Positions 59,894 through 64,000 of a stretch of DNA of 64,000 nucleotides are shown one piece after another. The translations under genes and the position numbers were made by a program. The stretch is from Loktanella sp. D2R18 (lineage in GTDB: Bacteria > Pseudomonadota > Alphaproteobacteria > Rhodobacterales > Rhodobacteraceae): assembly GCF_003318235.1 (NCBI RefSeq), contig NZ_QOCG01000032.1:1-64000 (forward strand), read 5' to 3'. The notes beneath the pieces were generated by a model. The model did no database searches and was not told where the DNA came from. It worked only from the letters and a program-made list of their open reading frames with translations. How positions within the stretch are numbered: the stretch's first letter is position 1; the number at the start of each line of letters is the position of its first letter.

Positions 59894-61089
59894 TCTTTGA
59901 GCCCCGATGATTTATACAGCATCCAGTCCACCACAAAGTTCACGGCTACCGTTAGCAGCGCAATTGCGCCCGCCGCCAAAAGTGGCGCAGTGGCTGCCAA
60001 TGGTGCAAACTGCGCATAGTTCACAAAGCCACTAAGATCGCGCACCATGGTTCCCCAATCAGCCAAAGGTGGTTGGATACCCACACCAAGGAACGACAGC
60101 GCTGCAATTGTCAAAAACACAAAGCAAAAGCGCAGTCCAAATTCAGCAAGCAGCGGCGCCGTTGCGTTGGGCAGGATTTCTTTGAAGATGATATATCCAA
60201 AACCCTCACCACGCAGTTTTGCGGCCTCGATGTAATCCATCACAACGATGTTTTGCCCAACGGCACGCGAAAGACGAAACACGCGGGTACTATCAATCAC
60301 TGCGATGATCAGCACCATAAACACGGTTAATGGAATACCCAATTGCGGGGCCCAAACGCTCGCGATTGTCATCAACAACAGCGCAAAGATCAGCGATGGA
60401 ATGGCCATCAAAACATCGACCAAGCGCGAAAGAATTTGATCCAACCAACCACCAAAGGTCGCTGCCAGAAAGCCAAACGTGCCGCCAAGAAAGAAGGCTA
60501 GAAGGGTCGTCGCAAAGGCGATGCCAACGGTGTTTTGTGCGCCGTAAATTAACCGGCTTAGGATATCGCGCCCAATTTGGTCCGTACCCAAAGGAAAGTC
60601 GGGGTTACCGCCCAGCGCAGGATCACCACCCGGGGTGATATTAGCTGCAACACCGGGGATAATTTGTTCTTGGCCGTAGGGGGCCAGAACCCCTGCGAAA
60701 ATAGCAAGAATAGCGTAGATCAAGATAATCAGCACACCAAAGGCGGCCGTTAGCGGCATATCGCGGAACATTTTGCGTGACCATGCTGTTCCAACAGCGC
60801 GCCCTGCGGTCCGAAATAGCCACGCGGCAATCGCAAAGATGATGAACCCTTCGATACCGATCCGCAAAAAGAAGAATTTATTCGCAATCGCCGGGTCGCT
60901 GCTGCGACCTTGCATATACGCCCACACCAGCCAGCCCAGAATGAGGGCAGCGACAACATAGCCGTAAGCCACGCCAAACGGCATATCGCGAAACTTGGGC
61001 GTTTGACCTGTCACTTGCTGACCCGCAAAACGGAATGTCCACGCCAATACGCCCATGCCGACCAATGTCGCTACAATCCATAACATCAT
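59890..61089 (-). CDS. Peptide-type ABC permease (DppC-like) with extended N-terminus
   Basis: 399 residues, about 100 longer than typical DppC. The usual permease core is at about 125-399, with GTDQIGRDILSRLIYGAQNT and the EAA loop EAAKLRGEGFGYIIFKEILP. The extra N-terminus holds about three membrane segments. A motif is repeated: KFRDMPFGVAYGYV near residue 32 and MFRDMPLTAAFGVL near 115, suggesting an internal duplication of the first membrane unit. It overlaps both neighbours by four bases. It acts with the DppB-like permease. Confidence 0.9.
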   Translation of the reverse strand: MMLWIVATLVGMGVLAWTFRFAGQQVTGQTPKFRDMPFGVAYGYVVAALILGWLVWAYMQGRSSDPAIANKFFFLRIGIEGFIIFAIAAWLFRTAGRAVGTAWSRKMFRDMPLTAAFGVLIILIYAILAIFAGVLAPYGQEQIIPGVAANITPGGDPALGGNPDFPLGTDQIGRDILSRLIYGAQNTVGIAFATTLLAFFLGGTFGFLAATFGGWLDQILSRLVDVLMAIPSLIFALLLMTIASVWAPQLGIPLTVFMVLIIAVIDSTRVFRLSRAVGQNIVVMDYIEAAKLRGEGFGYIIFKEILPNATAPLLAEFGLRFCFVFLTIAALSFLGVGIQPPLADWGTMVRDLSGFVNYAQFAPLAATAPLLAAGAIALLTVAVNFVVDWMLYKSSGLKE

Positions 61090-62078
61090 TTCGGGTGCCT
61101 CAGACGTGGGTTGGACAGGATCGACATGATGTCAGCCGTCAGGTTCAAAAGAATATACGCGGCGGCAAAAATCATGCAGCAGGCTTGTACAACAGGAATA
61201 TCGCGGGTTTTCACACTGTCTACGAACAGCTGCCCAATACCCGGATACACAAATACCACTTCGACCACGACAACACCCGTGATCAAATAGGCGAGGTTCA
61301 ACGCAACTACGTTGATGATCGGCGCAAGCGCGTTTGGTAGCGCGTGTTTCACAATCACGCGCATCGGCGACATCCCCTTAAGCCGCGCCATTTCGATATA
61401 TGGGCTGGCAAGCAGGTTAATAATTGCGGCACGCGTCATCCGCATCATATGCGCCGTCACAACAAGCGTCAGCACAAGCGCAGGTAGCATTGATTTGTTC
61501 AATCGTTCGCCAAACGCCATCCCGTCATAGATATTCGACAATGATGGGAAAATTGGGTTCAGCACCGCCAGAAACAAAATCAACACATAAGCAAGAAAGA
61601 ATTCTGGGCTTGAGATTGACGTCAGCGTGAAAATATTGGCCGCCCGGTCAAATACTGAGTTCCGGTATAGCGCCGCCAAGACCCCCAGCCCCACAGCAAG
61701 CGGCACGGCGAATGCCGCGGTGACCGCAGCAAGGAACATCGTGTTGGCAAAGCGCGGCGCGATTTGTTGCGCAACCGTCGTGACCCCTGACGAGGTCCCA
61801 CTGAAACTGGCAGCGTTTGCGCTTGCAAAACTGGACCCAAAGTCACCCTGCACAACACCAGCCAGCCAGCTAAAATAGCGTGTCACAAGCGGTTGGTCCA
61901 AACCCAGATCGCGGCGGATTGCAGCGACAGATTCTTCGGTTGCGCCTTGACCAAGGATCGCTTGCGCAAAATCCCCCGGCAACATGTTCACGGCGACAAA
62001 AATGACCACGGAAACGATCAGCAAAGTGACCAAGCCCAGCGCAAGGCGCTGCAAGATAATCTTAAGAACGGTGTGCAA
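61086..62078 (-). CDS. Peptide-type ABC permease (DppB-like)
   Basis: 330 residues. The first membrane segment (LVTLLIVSVVIFVAVNMLPG) and the LGQGATEESVAAIRRDLGLD loop after it are the DppB signature. The EAA loop is EMARLKGMSPMRVIVKHALP near 225. It is the first gene of the operon. The ATG at 62078 lies downstream of about 70 bases that separate it from the peptidase gene on the same strand. Confidence 0.9.
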   Translation of the reverse strand: MHTVLKIILQRLALGLVTLLIVSVVIFVAVNMLPGDFAQAILGQGATEESVAAIRRDLGLDQPLVTRYFSWLAGVVQGDFGSSFASANAASFSGTSSGVTTVAQQIAPRFANTMFLAAVTAAFAVPLAVGLGVLAALYRNSVFDRAANIFTLTSISSPEFFLAYVLILFLAVLNPIFPSLSNIYDGMAFGERLNKSMLPALVLTLVVTAHMMRMTRAAIINLLASPYIEMARLKGMSPMRVIVKHALPNALAPIINVVALNLAYLITGVVVVEVVFVYPGIGQLFVDSVKTRDIPVVQACCMIFAAAYILLNLTADIMSILSNPRLRHPK

Positions 62079-62147
62079 AGTATCGCATTCCCAATTGGTT
62101 AAGCGACACCTTAACGGCGTGAAACAACTTGTAAACCCTTGTAAACT

Positions 62148-63143
62148 CTAAAGCCCGGTGAAAGATTGTGCGGAATTGTAACGATCCATGCAGTGAACAA
62201 GGGCCGCACTAATCGCTGGTTCTGACAATGCATGCCCAGCGCGCGCAACCATAATTAAGCGCGAATTTCCCCATAATTTCGAGAGTTTGTGCGCAGAATC
62301 CGGTGGACAAATCATATCGTAACGCCCCTGCACAATCACGCCGGGAATATGTGCGATTTTGGCCAATTGGTCTGGGTGTAAAATTTGTTGTGATTTGTCC
62401 AAAAAACCATCGTTTACAAAATAGTGGTTTTCAAGCCGTGCAAAGGCGCGCGCGTACTCTGCAGGGGCATCACCTGTAACTCCGTCGCTTCCAATCGCGG
62501 CAAGCGCATTTTCCCACGCCGTCCATGCCCGCGCGTATTTCACTTCTTCTGCGTGATCACCGCTGAAAAGACGTCTGTGATAGGCCGCTACAAAATCACC
62601 ATGCTCATCTATAGGAATCAATGATGCAAAGCGGTCCCAAAGCTCTGGCCAAAATCGGCCCGCACCACCGCCATAAAACCAATCAAGCTCTGGTTGCGTC
62701 ATCAAGAACACGCCGCGCAAAACCAAGGCGCGCACTTTTTCGGGATAGGCTTGCGCATAGATCAACGCCAGCGTCGCCCCCCAACTGCCGCCAAAGACGA
62801 CCCAATCATCGATACCAAGGGTTTGCCGGATCAATTCAATATCCGCCACCAGATGCCAGGTAGTATTCGCGACAACGCTGGCATGGGGCCGTGATTTACC
62901 GCAACCTCGCTGATCAAAAAGAACAATCCTGTAGATTGATGGATCAAAATATCGGCGCATCGCAGGGCTACAGCCGCCGCCCGGCCCACCATGCAAGACC
63001 ACTACCGGGATGCCATTTGGGTTGCCGCATTGTTCAACATAAACATTATGCCCGTCGCCCACATCCAACATACGGCGGTCGAACGGGTCCAAAGCTGGAT
63101 AAAGATACGCGTATGCGCTTTTATGCCCTACGGTTTTGTCCAT
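62148..63143 (-). CDS. pip: Proline iminopeptidase
   Basis: 331 residues, the usual length. An alpha/beta hydrolase that removes N-terminal proline from peptides. The oxyanion loop is [14 protein letters not shown], the nucleophile elbow is [13 protein letters not shown], the catalytic Asp is in [10 protein letters not shown], and the His in RAGHALSEP. The ATG at 63143 was chosen, with AGGG upstream; the longer frame would cover the ubiG start. It lies just upstream of the peptide ABC operon on the same strand, which fits use of imported peptides. Confidence 0.93.
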   Translation of the reverse strand: MDKTVGHKSAYAYLYPALDPFDRRMLDVGDGHNVYVEQCGNPNGIPVVVLHGGPGGGCSPAMRRYFDPSIYRIVLFDQRGCGKSRPHASVVANTTWHLVADIELIRQTLGIDDWVVFGGSWGATLALIYAQAYPEKVRALVLRGVFLMTQPELDWFYGGGAGRFWPELWDRFASLIPIDEHGDFVAAYHRRLFSGDHAEEVKYARAWTAWENALAAIGSDGVTGDAPAEYARAFARLENHYFVNDGFLDKSQQILHPDQLAKIAHIPGVIVQGRYDMICPPDSAHKLSKLWGNSRLIMVARAGHALSEPAISAALVHCMDRYNSAQSFTGL

Positions 63144-63192
63144 AATCACCCTATATCCTACGTGTAACGCACTGACCATCCGGAGCCAGCAC

Positions 63193-63939
63193 ATGTCTGC
63201 CACCAATACCGTCGACCCATCCGAGATCGCCAAATTCGAGGCAATGGCCGCAGAGTGGTGGGATTTGAACGGGAAATTCAAGCCCTTGCACATGATGAAT
63301 CCGATCCGATTGGACTATATCACTCGTCAAATTGCCGCTGAATTTGGGCGTGATCTGACCAAGCCGAACCCGTTCAACGGATTGCGCATCCTTGATATCG
63401 GTTGTGGTGGCGGGCTGCTTTGTGAACCAATGGCGCGGTTGGGCGCAACAATTGTCGGGGCAGATGCAGCTGAGCGCAATATTTCCGTCGCCAAGGTTCA
63501 TGCGGCCCAATCCGGGCTAGACATAGATTATCGCTTTGTCACAGCCGAAGCGCTTGCTGCGGATGGGGAACAATTTGATGTCGTCCTTAACATGGAAGTT
63601 ATCGAACACGTGGCCGACCCTCTCGGGTTTTTGACCGCCTGCCAACAGCTGCTAAAGCCGGGAGGCATCCAGATTTGTTCAACCATCAATCGCAATCCAA
63701 AGTCCTTTGGCATGGCAATTATCGGTGCCGAATGGATCATGCGGTGGCTTCCCAAAGGCACGCATGAATGGGCAAAATTTATCACACCTGATGAGCTTTA
63801 TAAGCTGATAGAAAACGCCGGCCTCACCCCCGTGGATCGCAAAGGGTTTGTCTTCAACTTTGCGCAATTTACTTGGTCAATCTCTGATCGGGATCTGTCG
63901 GTAAATTATGTCACAACGGCACTGAAGCCCGCGACGTGA
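63193..63939 (+). CDS. ubiG: 3-demethylubiquinone O-methyltransferase
   Basis: 248 residues. It performs both O-methylations in ubiquinone synthesis. The start has [20 protein letters not shown], the SAM loop is [20 protein letters not shown], and the [13 protein letters not shown] motif follows. The ATG at 63193 follows CGGAG. Divergent from pip with 49 bases between, so the promoters overlap. The last 60 bases of the window hold no feature I can name. Confidence 0.95.
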   Translation: MSATNTVDPSEIAKFEAMAAEWWDLNGKFKPLHMMNPIRLDYITRQIAAEFGRDLTKPNPFNGLRILDIGCGGGLLCEPMARLGATIVGADAAERNISVAKVHAAQSGLDIDYRFVTAEALAADGEQFDVVLNMEVIEHVADPLGFLTACQQLLKPGGIQICSTINRNPKSFGMAIIGAEWIMRWLPKGTHEWAKFITPDELYKLIENAGLTPVDRKGFVFNFAQFTWSISDRDLSVNYVTTALKPAT

Positions 63940-64000
63940 CATCCCGTTCTTTTCATGCACTCTATAAGTGTAGCTAGATTGAAAGTCGCCCCAATTGAGT

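Overview
The window looks like a chromosomal segment of a Rhodobacterales alphaproteobacterium (Roseobacter clade, marine-type). This rests on gene content and order: a SmoEFGK-type polyol transporter with a mannitol dehydrogenase family enzyme, hemD-mitofilin-hemY divergent from tsaD-gpsA-YciI-EVE, lptC-lptA-lptB followed by hpf and ptsN, and rimP-nusA-ylxR-infB. The assignment is inference from synteny. No rRNA, tRNA, CRISPR array or prophage was recognised.

Layout. 1-2.3 kb is a decayed accessory patch: an IS3-family end that truncates a membrane protein gene, an FNR-like site, a relic of an F-type ATPase gamma subunit and an HdeD-like gene. 2.3-12.8 kb is sugar metabolism: pgm, a polyol ABC transporter operon with its dehydrogenase and LacI-type regulator, and a divergent FadR/GntR regulator plus KDG kinase. 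The regulators share an intergenic region with three evenly spaced palindromes. 12.8-23.4 kb is housekeeping: hemY, mitofilin-like, hemD, tsaD, gpsA, YciI, EVE, DUF1761, DUF2853, a broken extensin-like gene, ahcY, an HD hydrolase and a GNAT protein, plus one candidate small RNA.

23.4-40.5 kb is dominated by cell envelope and surface glycan functions: a Wza-type export lipoprotein divergent from a GGDEF-EAL protein; rnd-kdsD-lptC-lptA-lptB; hpf and ptsN; then on the minus strand cysQ-kdsB and galU, two paralogous glycosyltransferases, a branching-type glycosyltransferase and a double-domain sulfotransferase; and a KpsM-like export permease. Together these could supply Kdo and UDP-glucose, assemble and sulfate a surface glycan, remove the PAP by-product and export the product. 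This putative sulfated-glycan module is the most interesting system in the window.

40.5-56.4 kb is core stress and expression machinery: dnaK-dnaJ behind a sigma-32-like promoter, radC, an unknown periplasmic protein, secA, a parvulin, argJ-mutT, and the infB-ylxR-nusA-rimP operon read on the minus strand. 56.6-64 kb holds a dipeptide-type ABC importer with fused ATPases, a proline iminopeptidase and ubiG. Three convergent gene pairs have interlocked stop codons.
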